A DNA stretch of 64,000 nt from Guptibacillus hwajinpoensis. Lineage in GTDB: Bacteria > Bacillota > Bacilli > Bacillales > Guptibacillaceae. The DNA lies in assembly GCF_001039475.1 (NCBI RefSeq), contig NZ_LELK01000001.1, positions 15,436-79,435 of the forward strand, read 5' to 3'. Below are positions 44,458 to 53,132 of the stretch, in pieces. Numbering within the stretch: position 1 is the stretch's first letter; each line of letters opens with the position of its first letter. The notes beneath the pieces are model-generated. The model did no database searches, was not told the DNA's origin, and saw only the letters and a program-made list of their open reading frames with translations. A program made the position numbers and the translations under genes.

Positions 44458-45162
44458 ATGAAGTGGACACATATTTACTTTGATTTAGATAATACGCTTT
44501 ACGATCATGAACTAGCTTTTCAAAGAACAATCGAGCATTGTGCAGAGCAAATGCTTAAAAGAAAAGGTTCTAACATTACACCAGCTCAGTGGTTTAGGGT
44601 ATTTAAAACGTATTGTGATCACTATTGGGATAATTATGAGAAGGGAACCTGGTCAAGGGATACCTATCAAATACAGAGATATTGCAGTGCGAATGACGAA
44701 TTCAATTTAACTTGTTCAGAGGAAGAAGCTCTCAACTTCCAGAAAGAATACCAATCTAAAGTAGCCTCTTTTGCAGAGCTTTATTCTGACGCTTCACTTC
44801 TATTATCTCGTCTACAGCTCAGAAATGTACACTTAGGTATCATTACAAATGGACGGAAACAAACGCAAATGGCAAAAATAAAAGCGCTTAACATTCCGCA
44901 GTGGTTCCCAATGGAAAATATATTTATCTCTGAGGAAGTGGGTCTAGCTAAGCCTGAACTTGATTTATTTAACTATGTGATGAATGAGCAGGGGAGTTAC
45001 CTCTATATAGGCGACACATGGGAGCATGACATAGAGCCAGCCCTAGAAGCTGGCTTCGATGCCGTATATTTTAATTCACGTAATGAGGATATGGAACAAT
45101 CCACTAAACACGTTCCTGAAGTATCTACATATAAACAATTGCTGGATTTATTCCATGTTTAA
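44458..45162 (+). CDS. HAD family hydrolase
   Basis: Phosphatase of the haloacid dehalogenase superfamily, about 234 residues, cap type I (helical cap at 15-100). Motif I is FDLDNTLYD, motif II is IITNG, motif III the lysine in LAKPELD, motif IV is IGDTWEHDI. Candidates include a nucleotide or sugar-phosphate phosphatase. The GGGAGG site is 11 bases before ATG 44458; GTG codons at 44446 and 44449 are too close. Confidence 0.88.
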   Translation: MKWTHIYFDLDNTLYDHELAFQRTIEHCAEQMLKRKGSNITPAQWFRVFKTYCDHYWDNYEKGTWSRDTYQIQRYCSANDEFNLTCSEEEALNFQKEYQSKVASFAELYSDASLLLSRLQLRNVHLGIITNGRKQTQMAKIKALNIPQWFPMENIFISEEVGLAKPELDLFNYVMNEQGSYLYIGDTWEHDIEPALEAGFDAVYFNSRNEDMEQSTKHVPEVSTYKQLLDLFHV

Positions 45163-45181
45163 TCCTTCTTCATTAAGATTC

Positions 45182-46072
45182 CTAACTATCTAAAATAGGC
45201 TCATTGAGATATTGAATCAGCTGAATATTCCTGCCGCTCTTGCTTTGAAATAAAACTAGGAGGTACGGAGATTGCTTATGAAGTAAGATCATAGGAATTG
45301 TGCTGCCAATTGGCGATTCGGTTCGTCCACCCGTTGACTCAATTCCTAGAAAATAGTTCTTGTAGAGCCCTGCCCATAAGCCCCCAATAACATCTGTTGT
45401 CTCATTTTTAGATAAACCTGGTAAAGGTTTATCTTGATAGCGGTAAAGAGAGGTTAATGGGATGATGTAGTAATCTTCTGGATGAATCTTATATTCTGTT
45501 ACCATGGCTTTGAAAATTAATTGGGACTGTTGAATCATTGCATGATCAAGAATATACTCCCACTCTTTTTCTTCTTCATTTGTTGCTTTTTTAAATGATT
45601 CAAGTGGTGTCATCGGTGAGTCGATTACATAAAGTTGATCGTAGCTCATTTCTTGTGCACTTCTAATGATGTCGTTAGGGTAATGAATTTCACCATAGTG
45701 ATAGCTAATTGCTTCATAATGACCGCTATCTTCGCTCGTAAATTCTTGTTTTTGATGGATAGTTGCCGTATTTTCTTTCCACGAAGACATCGTATCAATT
45801 AAGCGACCTTCTTCATATAGAAACGACAAGTCCTGGCGGAGGTAGGCTACTTCACTAAGCGTAGATTCTGACTTCCAATTCAAGGTGTATTCATCTTCAT
45901 CTTCCTGCGTTAGAATAGAAAGGGAAGTACGTGCAGATACAAATGAGACGTCTGGATCGGGAGGGAAATACGTAAATGATTCTCGAACAGGATTATTATT
46001 TGTGTTAACAAGAATGAGAGCAAAAACTCCAATCATTCCTAACATTATTGTGTATTGTACTTTTTTGATCAT
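45182..46072 (-). CDS. Uncharacterised membrane-anchored protein
   Basis: About 296 residues that I cannot assign. An N-terminal hydrophobic anchor (VQYTIMLGMIGVFALILV) without a lipobox cysteine is followed by an exported acidic domain with many Asp, Glu, Ser and Tyr. It has a repetitive beta/alpha look (YEAISYHYGEIHYPND, YYIIPLTSLYRYQDKP, then IGGLWAGLYKNYFLGIE). ATG 46072 has a strong GGAGG site; the frame extends 18 codons upstream without one. It is convergent with the HAD gene and divergent from the M42 peptidase gene. Confidence 0.7.
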   Translation of the reverse strand: MIKKVQYTIMLGMIGVFALILVNTNNNPVRESFTYFPPDPDVSFVSARTSLSILTQEDEDEYTLNWKSESTLSEVAYLRQDLSFLYEEGRLIDTMSSWKENTATIHQKQEFTSEDSGHYEAISYHYGEIHYPNDIIRSAQEMSYDQLYVIDSPMTPLESFKKATNEEEKEWEYILDHAMIQQSQLIFKAMVTEYKIHPEDYYIIPLTSLYRYQDKPLPGLSKNETTDVIGGLWAGLYKNYFLGIESTGGRTESPIGSTIPMILLHKQSPYLLVLFQSKSGRNIQLIQYLNEPILDS

Positions 46073-46184
46073 CCCAAACCTCCAAATCATTAAGCTTGTC
46101 ATCATATTTATGATGGTTGGAGTCAATTTATGAAGAGGGAATACCTATGAACGAGAGATTATGCCTAAGGAGAGGATGAATGCA

Positions 46185-47237
46185 ATGAATGACTTTTTTA
46201 AAGCGGAAGAGCTCCTAAACACAACAAGGGATTTAGTTCGTATTCCAAGTCCGTCCGGCTTTACTGATGAAGTGATTAGTTGGGTAGAAGGTCGAATGCA
46301 GGAACTCAATGTTCCAACGTATCGCAATAATAAAGGTGGCCTTATTGCTACGATTGAAGGAAATGATTCTTCAAAGCACCGTATGCTAACGGCACATGTG
46401 GATACACTCGGTGCAATGGTGAAAGAAATTAAAAGTGACGGCCGTCTACGTCTTTCCTTAATTGGAGGGTTTCGCTTTAACGCTATTGAGGGGGAATACT
46501 GTGAAATCATTACATCGTCTGGCAAGCGTTATACAGGTACCATTCTTTTGCATCAAACGTCTGTTCATGTTTATAAAAATAATGGTGATGTCAAACGAGA
46601 TGAGCAGAATATGGAAGTTCGACTTGATGAACGAGTATTCTCGGTAGACGATGTTGAAAAACTTGGTATTCACGTTGGTGATTTCACAGCATTTGATCCC
46701 CGAGTTCAACTAACCGAAAGTGGATTTATTAAATCACGACATCTTGATGACAAAGCAAGCGTTGCACTATTACTTGCGAACATTAAAAAGATTAAAGAAG
46801 AGAACATCAAACTACCATATACAACTCATTTTTTGATTTCAAATAATGAAGAAATCGGTTACGGTGGTAATTCTAATATTCCAGATGAGACAGTTGAATA
46901 CATAGCGGTTGATATGGGAGCACTTGGCGATGGTCAAACCTCAGATGAATACACCGTTTCCATTTGTGCGAAGGATTCAAGCGGTCCGTATCATTATCGA
47001 TTGCGTAAGCATCTTGTCGGTCTTGCTGAGGAGTATAACATTGCTTATAAACTAGATATCTACCCTTACTATGGGTCAGATGCTTCTGCTGCAATCCGAG
47101 CTGGTGCTGACGTTCGTCATGCGCTAATTGGACCAGGAATTGATGCATCACATGCGTACGAACGCACACATCAGGATTCGATGTTGCATACTGCTAATTT
47201 AATTTATAACTACCTTCGATCATCAATGATTGATTGA
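46185..47237 (+). CDS. M42 family aminopeptidase
   Basis: Cytosolic metallo-aminopeptidase of about 350 residues, glutamyl-aminopeptidase/endoglucanase-M type. Metal and catalytic residues are seen in TAHVDTLGAM (His, Asp), HLDDKASVALLL (bridging Asp), SNNEEIGYGG (catalytic Glu pair), DMGA and the C-terminal HAYERTHQDS. It likely trims N-terminal acidic or hydrophobic residues. ATG 46185 is spaced normally from the AGGAGAGG site; ATG 46176 and 46161 are less likely. Confidence 0.92.
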   Translation: MNDFFKAEELLNTTRDLVRIPSPSGFTDEVISWVEGRMQELNVPTYRNNKGGLIATIEGNDSSKHRMLTAHVDTLGAMVKEIKSDGRLRLSLIGGFRFNAIEGEYCEIITSSGKRYTGTILLHQTSVHVYKNNGDVKRDEQNMEVRLDERVFSVDDVEKLGIHVGDFTAFDPRVQLTESGFIKSRHLDDKASVALLLANIKKIKEENIKLPYTTHFLISNNEEIGYGGNSNIPDETVEYIAVDMGALGDGQTSDEYTVSICAKDSSGPYHYRLRKHLVGLAEEYNIAYKLDIYPYYGSDASAAIRAGADVRHALIGPGIDASHAYERTHQDSMLHTANLIYNYLRSSMID

Positions 47238-47245
47238 AGTGCAGA

Positions 47246-47275
47246 GCCAGTCTCATTTATGAGGCTGGCTTCTTT
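47246..47275 (+). terminator. Terminator after the M42 peptidase gene
   Basis: GCCAGTCTCAT / ATGAGGCTGGC stem with a T-rich but interrupted tail. Confidence 0.75.
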
Positions 47276-47343
47276 GTGCCCAATTATTCTGCATGTATGC
47301 AATGGTAAAGAATGGTGAATGATGGATATGAGGAGGGGGACTT

Positions 47344-48807
47344 ATGTCTGATAAAGAAATCATTCATCCAGTTAGCGAGTCGTTTGAGAAAAATATAGAT
47401 TTCCTACATGAAGAGCTCGGGGTAGAAAAGAGCTTTGATGTTATTCAGCTAGACCTTGAGTATGCAGGAAGAAAAATGGCCATGTTTTTAATAGATGGAT
47501 TTGTTAAAGATGATATTCTTCATTATTTAATGAAACTTCTATCAAGACTTGAACCGGATCAGCTTGAACCAGATCCTCTCGAAAAATTAATGAAGGTACA
47601 TATTCCATACGTAGAAATTGACAGGCAAAAGGACCTTGATATTGTCATGGACTTAGTGCTTGCAGGACCTACGGCACTTGTTGTAGAGGGTATGAGCGAG
47701 ATAATCATGATTGATGCGAGAACGTACCCTGTTCGTGGTCCGCAAGAACCAGATTTGGAACGAGTGACAAGAGGCGCTAGGGATGGGTTTGTAGAAACAA
47801 TAATATTTAATACATCTCTGACGAGAAGAAGAGTTAGAGATAAGACTCTGCGCATGGAATACATGCAAGTAGGCAGAAGATCAAAAACAGACATTTGCAT
47901 TAGTTATATTGAAGATATAGCAGACCCTGAAATTGTCAAAAAAATCAAGGATTCAGTTAGCAAAATTGATACAGATGGTTTACCCATGGGAGAAAAAACA
48001 ATTGAGGAGTTCATTTGTGGCCGCCCTCTAAATCCATATCCTCTTGTAAGGTATACAGAACGACCTGATACTGCAGCTATTCACCTTTATGAAGGGCACG
48101 TTTTGATATACGTAGATGGATCGCCGAGCGTATTAATCACACCTACAACATTCTGGCACCACCTTCAGCACGCTGAGGAATACAGACAAAAGCCTGTAGT
48201 TGGAGCATACATGAGACTAGTTAGATTTATTGCAGTGTGGATTGGTATCTTCATTCTACCTCTCTGGTATTTGTTTGCAACGAATCCAAGGTTACTCGGT
48301 TCGAATATGCAGTTTATCGGAGTTGATGAGAGCGGTACACTTCCCCTGTTTCTTCAGTTTATAATGATTGAATTAGGTCTTGATATATTGCGGATGGCCA
48401 CAATTCATACGCCATCCGCTTTAGCGACAGCGCTTGGTCTCGTTTCAGCCATACTAATCGGTCAAGTAGCTGTTGAAGTTGGCTTGTTTATAAACGAAGT
48501 AATTTTGTATCTTGCGCTTGCTGCGATGGGTACATTCGCAACTCCTTCTTATGAGCTAAGTCTTGCCAATCGACTCTTTCGTCTTGCTCTCTTGTGCTTA
48601 ACAGCAGTTTTTGGAGTATCTGGATTTGTTGTTGGATTTACACTCTGGATGTTTCTTTTGGTTCGAACAAAGTCATTTCATATTCCTTATTTATGGCCGT
48701 TTATTCCATTCTCATATCGAGCGTTCAGAGATGTTATTTTCCGCTCTCCAATGCCGATTAAAAATAGAAGGCCGACGGTACTTCACCCGAAGGATCCAGA
48801 TCGTTAA
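47344..48807 (+). CDS. spoVAF: GerA-family spore germination protein (SpoVAF-like)
   Basis: Membrane protein of 487 residues of the GerA A-subunit family. The N-terminal half (1-285) is soluble, with PTALVVEGMSEIIMIDARTYPVRGPQEPDLER and GARDGFVETIIFNTSLTRRRVRD. The C-terminal half has about five helices (290-460). It is closer to SpoVAF than to nutrient receptors by size and by the FDVIQLDLEYAGRKMAMFLIDG start. SpoVAF takes part in ion or DPA release during germination. It lies alone, without spoVA genes or B and C receptor subunits. Confidence 0.85.
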   Translation: MSDKEIIHPVSESFEKNIDFLHEELGVEKSFDVIQLDLEYAGRKMAMFLIDGFVKDDILHYLMKLLSRLEPDQLEPDPLEKLMKVHIPYVEIDRQKDLDIVMDLVLAGPTALVVEGMSEIIMIDARTYPVRGPQEPDLERVTRGARDGFVETIIFNTSLTRRRVRDKTLRMEYMQVGRRSKTDICISYIEDIADPEIVKKIKDSVSKIDTDGLPMGEKTIEEFICGRPLNPYPLVRYTERPDTAAIHLYEGHVLIYVDGSPSVLITPTTFWHHLQHAEEYRQKPVVGAYMRLVRFIAVWIGIFILPLWYLFATNPRLLGSNMQFIGVDESGTLPLFLQFIMIELGLDILRMATIHTPSALATALGLVSAILIGQVAVEVGLFINEVILYLALAAMGTFATPSYELSLANRLFRLALLCLTAVFGVSGFVVGFTLWMFLLVRTKSFHIPYLWPFIPFSYRAFRDVIFRSPMPIKNRRPTVLHPKDPDR

Positions 48808-48810
48808 AGA

Positions 48811-48853
48811 TAGAATGCATTTACCAAATAAAGGTGAATGCATTCTATTTGTG
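48811..48853 (+). terminator. Terminator after the spoVAF-like gene
   Basis: ATAGAATGCATTTACC / GGTGAATGCATTCTAT stem with an AT loop and a short T run. Confidence 0.8.
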
Positions 48854-48906
48854 CTTAATCATTTTTTTTACTGTTAGGGATTGCTATAATAAGTGTGGTG
48901 AGGAAA

Positions 48907-49119
48907 ATGAAAACATTCTACGATGTACAACAGCTTTTAAAGAGATTTGGCATGATTGTCTATACTGGGAATCGGTTGGGCGATCTTGAATTAATGGAAG
49001 AAGAACTCCAAGAGATCTATGAAATGAAGATGCTTGAACAAGATAATTATCTTGTCGCCAAAATGATACTTCGAAATGAAATCAGCAGGGAGAGAGACAA
49101 ACATGAATCAAACAATTGA
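48907..49119 (+). CDS. yqgQ: YqgQ family protein (DUF910)
   Basis: Small protein of 70 residues, helical, acidic in the centre (FYDVQQLLKRFGMIVYTGNRLGDLELMEEELQEIYE). The YqgQ fold is a three-helix bundle suggested to bind nucleic acid; function unknown. ATG 48907 is spaced from a GGTGAGG site. The next gene starts inside its last codons. Location just before a nitroreductase and glcK recalls yqgQ-glcK in B. subtilis. Confidence 0.9.
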   Translation: MKTFYDVQQLLKRFGMIVYTGNRLGDLELMEEELQEIYEMKMLEQDNYLVAKMILRNEISRERDKHESNN

Positions 49120-49852
49120 AACTATGCTCGCTCATCGCTCAATCAGAGCGTTTAAAGATGAACCGCTCACTGATGATCAAGTCTTTACACTTGTAAAAGC
49201 GGCTCAATCTGCTTCAACCTCGAGCTACATTCAAGCGTATTCAATAATAGGAGTTAAGGATCAAGAAAAAAAGAAGAAACTGGCTAAACTAGCCGGTGAA
49301 CAAAGTTATGTTGAGACAAATGGTCACTTTTTTGTTTTCTGTGCTGATTATCATCGTCATCATGCTGCAGCTGAAATGCATGGGACAACTGTTACCGAAA
49401 CAACGCAAACAACAGAGAAATTTATGGTAGGGTTGATTGACGCTTCACTAGCAGCTCAAAATGCAAGCGTTGCAGCCGAATCAATGGGTCTAGGAATTTG
49501 TTATATCGGGGGAATTCGAAACGCACTTGAAGAGGTTAGCGATCTATTAAACCTACCGAATTATGTAGTACCGTTATTTGGACTTTGTGTGGGCTATCCT
49601 GATCAAGCTCCAGATGTAAAACCTCGTTTACCACTGAAAAATATCTATCATGTAGATGAATATGAGCAAAATACCGATGTGTTTAAAGAAAGTTTAAGAG
49701 AGTACGATCAAACAATATCAGCATATTACGGGGAAAGAACAGGTGGACAGCGGACAGCTGGATGGTCATCACTCATGGCGAATAAACTAACAACCCCTGT
49801 TCGTACGTACATGAAGAAGTTTCTTGAGAATAAAGGGTTTCCATTAAAGTAA
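49103..49852 (+). CDS. NAD(P)H-dependent nitroreductase / flavin reductase (NfrA type)
   Basis: FMN enzyme of about 249 residues of the nitroreductase superfamily. The start MNQTIETMLAHRSIRAFKDEPL contains the HRSIR FMN-phosphate contact; other motifs are SASTSSYIQAY, VAAESMGLGICYIGGIR and LCVGYPDQAPDVKPRLP, typical of oxygen-insensitive NADPH nitroreductases. ATG 49103 has a GGGAGAG site and overlaps yqgQ by 17 bases. In B. subtilis no such gene lies here, so it is an insertion into the yqgQ-glcK pair. Confidence 0.9.
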   Translation: MNQTIETMLAHRSIRAFKDEPLTDDQVFTLVKAAQSASTSSYIQAYSIIGVKDQEKKKKLAKLAGEQSYVETNGHFFVFCADYHRHHAAAEMHGTTVTETTQTTEKFMVGLIDASLAAQNASVAAESMGLGICYIGGIRNALEEVSDLLNLPNYVVPLFGLCVGYPDQAPDVKPRLPLKNIYHVDEYEQNTDVFKESLREYDQTISAYYGERTGGQRTAGWSSLMANKLTTPVRTYMKKFLENKGFPLK

Positions 49853-49879
49853 TAATTCTGTTGAAAAAGGGTGGATGAG

Positions 49880-50851
49880 ATGAAAGATGAGAAGTGGTTT
49901 ATTGGTGTTGATTTAGGAGGCACGACAATTAAATTAGCCTTTCTAAATTATTATGGTGAAATTCAACATAAATGGGAAATACCCACCGACAAATCAGAAG
50001 AAGGTCGTCATATCACGATGCATATTGCACGGGCAATTGACGATAAAATAGATGAGATCGATGTAAAAAAGGATCAGTTTGCTGGAATTGGAATGGGAGC
50101 ACCAGGTTTTATTGAAATGGAAACAGGATTTATCTATCACGCTGTTAATATTGGATGGATAAATTTCCCACTTAAGGATAAATTGGAGTTAGAAACCGGC
50201 CTTCCTGTCATTATAGATAATGATGCCAACATTGCAGCACTAGGTGAGATGTGGCGCGGTGCAGGGGATGGAGCAAAAGATTTATTATGCGTTACGCTAG
50301 GAACAGGCGTTGGTGGAGGTATTATAACCAATAGCACCATTATACACGGAACAAATGGGATGGCTGGAGAAATTGGACACATCACATCAATTCCCGATGG
50401 TGGAGCACCATGTAATTGTGGTAAAACTGGTTGTCTTGAAACCGTAGCTTCAGCAACTGGTATTGTGCGCATAGCAATGGAGGATCTTGAATCTCATAAA
50501 GATAGTAAACTTTATGATACATACCAAGACAATCATGAGTTAACTTCTCGCGATGTTTTTGAAGCTTCAGAAAAAAAGGATGCTTATGCAATGAGTGTCG
50601 TGCAAAACGTGACATTCCACCTGGGTCTTGCAATAGCTAATCTTGCAAATTCATTAAATCCATCCAAGATTGTAATTGGTGGGGGCGTATCGAAAGCCGG
50701 AGAATCTTTGCTAACTCCATTAAGGGAACAATTTGAGAAGTATGCACTACCACGAGTTAAAGAAGGTTCTGATTTTGCGATTGCTACACTTGGAAATGAT
50801 GCGGGTGTCATTGGCGGAGCGTGGCTCGTTAAAACAAAATTGATTAAATAG
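49880..50851 (+). CDS. glcK: ROK-family glucokinase
   Basis: Phosphorylates glucose with ATP. About 323 residues. ATP site [13 protein letters not shown], catalytic region [13 protein letters not shown] with the general-base Asp, GTGVGGGI, and the ROK zinc motif [14 protein letters not shown] with the metal-binding His in GEIGHI. ATG 49880 is preferred over GTG 49871, which touches the ribosome binding site. Same place as glcK (yqgR) in B. subtilis. Confidence 0.95.
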   Translation: MKDEKWFIGVDLGGTTIKLAFLNYYGEIQHKWEIPTDKSEEGRHITMHIARAIDDKIDEIDVKKDQFAGIGMGAPGFIEMETGFIYHAVNIGWINFPLKDKLELETGLPVIIDNDANIAALGEMWRGAGDGAKDLLCVTLGTGVGGGIITNSTIIHGTNGMAGEIGHITSIPDGGAPCNCGKTGCLETVASATGIVRIAMEDLESHKDSKLYDTYQDNHELTSRDVFEASEKKDAYAMSVVQNVTFHLGLAIANLANSLNPSKIVIGGGVSKAGESLLTPLREQFEKYALPRVKEGSDFAIATLGNDAGVIGGAWLVKTKLIK

Positions 50852-50879
50852 TCCCGATACACAACAAAGCCTTTATTGT

Positions 50880-50930
50880 CACAAGGTTGGAGAAGTGGTT
50901 AATTCATATTGACTGCTTCTTTTTTGTGAG
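50880..50930 (+). terminator. Weak terminator after glcK
   Basis: GAGAAGTGGT and ACTGCTTC arms with two mismatches, followed by six T residues. Confidence 0.45.
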
Positions 50931-50942
50931 TTAGTGAAAAAA

Positions 50943-50969
50943 CGAAACTTTTTATAGGGCTCGTTCGTT
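50943..50969 (+). promoter_or_regulatory. Possible ECF sigma promoter ahead of the LTA synthase gene
   Basis: CGAAAC followed by a T tract, a 17-base spacer and CGTT resembles ECF (sigma M/X/W) promoters (TGAAAC and CGTC-type). The remaining about 150 bases before the start codon show no clear open frame. Confidence 0.35.
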
Positions 50970-51144
50970 ATAAGTAATGGACGAGGAAGACAGAATCAGA
51001 ATCTAGAAGTGAAGAAATAATAAAAATAGGGACTAAAGTTAGTTGATTAAATTTCTTAAACATACTACAATTGCTTTTATGTATGGTCGAAGAAACACAC
51101 GGTAGCTTTTCCTTATATCCAACTAAGGAGGTACTTTAAAAAAT

Positions 51145-53016
51145 ATGAAAAAGCTACAAAACAAGTATTCATTCTTTTTCATCGTAGCCTTTATGCTATG
51201 GTTAAAAACGTATCTAGTGTATGAATTCGCATTTAACATTGAACCCGAAAATAAAATGGAAGGATTTATCCTTCTACTGAATCCAATTAGTTCTGTTTTG
51301 TTATTCCTCGGTTTTGCATTGTTCGCCTCACCAAAATATCGCAACAGAGTTCTACTAGTTATCAATTTTATTGGTTCGTTTATTCTTTTTGCTAACGTTG
51401 TCTACTATCGAGAATTTACAGATTTCATTACAATACCTCTGTTATTCCAAACAAATAACATGGGTGAACTTGGTAACAGTATTGCAGAGCTCGTAAGCGG
51501 TTTTGACTTCTTATTGTTCTTTGACGTGTTGATTCTTGCTGTATACCTATTCGTTCGCAAAACAAAAGTGTATGCAGTGAAAAAGAAAGAAATTGCCATT
51601 GTTTTTGCAAGTGCAATAGCACTTTTCGCAATTAACGTTGGACTTGCTGAAACAGAACGTCCGCAGCTTCTAACGCGTACATTTGATCGTGAAATGTTAA
51701 TCAAGTACATTGGCACATATAATTATCATGTTTACGATGCTGTCCTTCAATCGAAAGCGAAAGCACAGCGAGCATTCGCTGATGGAAGTGAAATAGTTGA
51801 TATTGAGAACTATGTGAAAGCAAATCATATAGAGCCAAATCCTGAAATGTTTGGTAAAGCAGAAGGAAAGAACATCATTCTCGTTTCATTAGAATCTACT
51901 CAGAGTTTCGTAGTGAATGAAGAAATTGATGGTAAAGAAATCACACCTTTCCTAAATGATTTAATTGATGAAAGTTATTATTTCCCTAATTTCTATCATC
52001 AAACTGCACAGGGGAAAACATCTGATTCGGAGTTTATTCTCGAGAACTCGCTTTATGGACTTCCGAGTGGAGCCGTATTCTTCACGCATTCTGGAAATGA
52101 ATACAACGCTTCTCCAGAGATCTATAGTGAAAACGGTTATTACAATGCTGTATTCCATGCAAACAACAAAAGCTTTTGGAATCGTGATGTGATGTATGAT
52201 GCTCTTAAGTACGATAAATTTTATGATATTAATGACTTCACGGTAACACCTGATAATTCAATTGGTTGGGGATTAAAAGATGAGTATTTCTTTGATCAAT
52301 CGATTAAGTACCTTGAAACATTGCCTGAACCATATTATGCAAAGTACATTACGCTAACAAATCATTTTCCTTTCTCACTAGAAGCAGAGGATGAATATAT
52401 TCCTGAGTGGACATCAGAAGATGGAACTGTTAATCGTTTCTTTACCACGGTTAGGTATCAGGATGAAGCGGTGAAGAAATTCTTTGAACGAATGAAAGAA
52501 GAAGGTCTTTACGAAGATTCGATCTTCGTAATGTTTGGAGACCATTACGGTATTTCTCAGAACCATAATAAAGCAATGGGAGAATTTCTAGGCAAAGAAA
52601 TTACACCGTTCGAAACGACTGAGCTTCAGAAAGTACCGTTGGTTATTCATATTCCTGGCCAAGAAGGGAAAGTAATGGAGCAAGTTTCTGGACAAATTGA
52701 TCTGAAACCAACAATCATGCATCTTCTTGGGATTGATACGAAGGATATGATTAAATTCGGTAATGATCTATTTGCTGAAGAACAGGATAATTTCACTATC
52801 CTTCGAGATGGAAGCTTTATTACTGAAGACCATCTGTATACAAACAACGTCTGTTACGACAAAGAAACAGGAGAAGAAACGGATAAGGCTGACTGTGAAC
52901 CATACATGGAAAAAGCGAAAACTGACCTAGCCTACTCTGACAAAATTGTTTACGGAGATTTACTCCGTTTCTTAGGAAAACATGATGATCAAACACCTGA
53001 GACAGAAAACAATTAA
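51145..53016 (+). CDS. yqgS: Lipoteichoic acid synthase (LtaS/YqgS type)
   Basis: Polyglycerolphosphate polymerase or primase of 623 residues. Five N-terminal membrane helices (8-30, 40-60, 68-90, 118-138, 148-168) precede a possible signal-peptidase site near AQRAFA (about 210). The extracellular sulfatase-type domain carries the metal ligand in SLESTQSF, catalytic threonine in QGKTSDSEF and the metal pair in FGDHYGIS. It transfers glycerol phosphate from phosphatidylglycerol. Position equals yqgS. An ECF-type promoter may drive it. Confidence 0.94.
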   Translation: MKKLQNKYSFFFIVAFMLWLKTYLVYEFAFNIEPENKMEGFILLLNPISSVLLFLGFALFASPKYRNRVLLVINFIGSFILFANVVYYREFTDFITIPLLFQTNNMGELGNSIAELVSGFDFLLFFDVLILAVYLFVRKTKVYAVKKKEIAIVFASAIALFAINVGLAETERPQLLTRTFDREMLIKYIGTYNYHVYDAVLQSKAKAQRAFADGSEIVDIENYVKANHIEPNPEMFGKAEGKNIILVSLESTQSFVVNEEIDGKEITPFLNDLIDESYYFPNFYHQTAQGKTSDSEFILENSLYGLPSGAVFFTHSGNEYNASPEIYSENGYYNAVFHANNKSFWNRDVMYDALKYDKFYDINDFTVTPDNSIGWGLKDEYFFDQSIKYLETLPEPYYAKYITLTNHFPFSLEAEDEYIPEWTSEDGTVNRFFTTVRYQDEAVKKFFERMKEEGLYEDSIFVMFGDHYGISQNHNKAMGEFLGKEITPFETTELQKVPLVIHIPGQEGKVMEQVSGQIDLKPTIMHLLGIDTKDMIKFGNDLFAEEQDNFTILRDGSFITEDHLYTNNVCYDKETGEETDKADCEPYMEKAKTDLAYSDKIVYGDLLRFLGKHDDQTPETENN

Positions 53017-53028
53017 ATCTGCTATCCT

Positions 53029-53057
53029 AACCATGCCTTTATAAGGCATGGTTTTTC
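53029..53057 (+). terminator. Terminator after the LTA synthase gene
   Basis: AACCATGCCTT / AAGGCATGGTT stem with an AT loop and a T5 tail. Confidence 0.88.
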
Positions 53058-53132
53058 TTTTATATCAACGCATACACTCGCATACAAGTCTCATATTATA
53101 GTATGAAGGCAATAATTGCGGGGGGATAAGGA

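Noticed and set aside
47281-47343. Sigma-G promoter ahead of the spoVAF-like gene
   Set aside because: A TGCATG element is present but no convincing CATAMTA-type -10 at the right distance.
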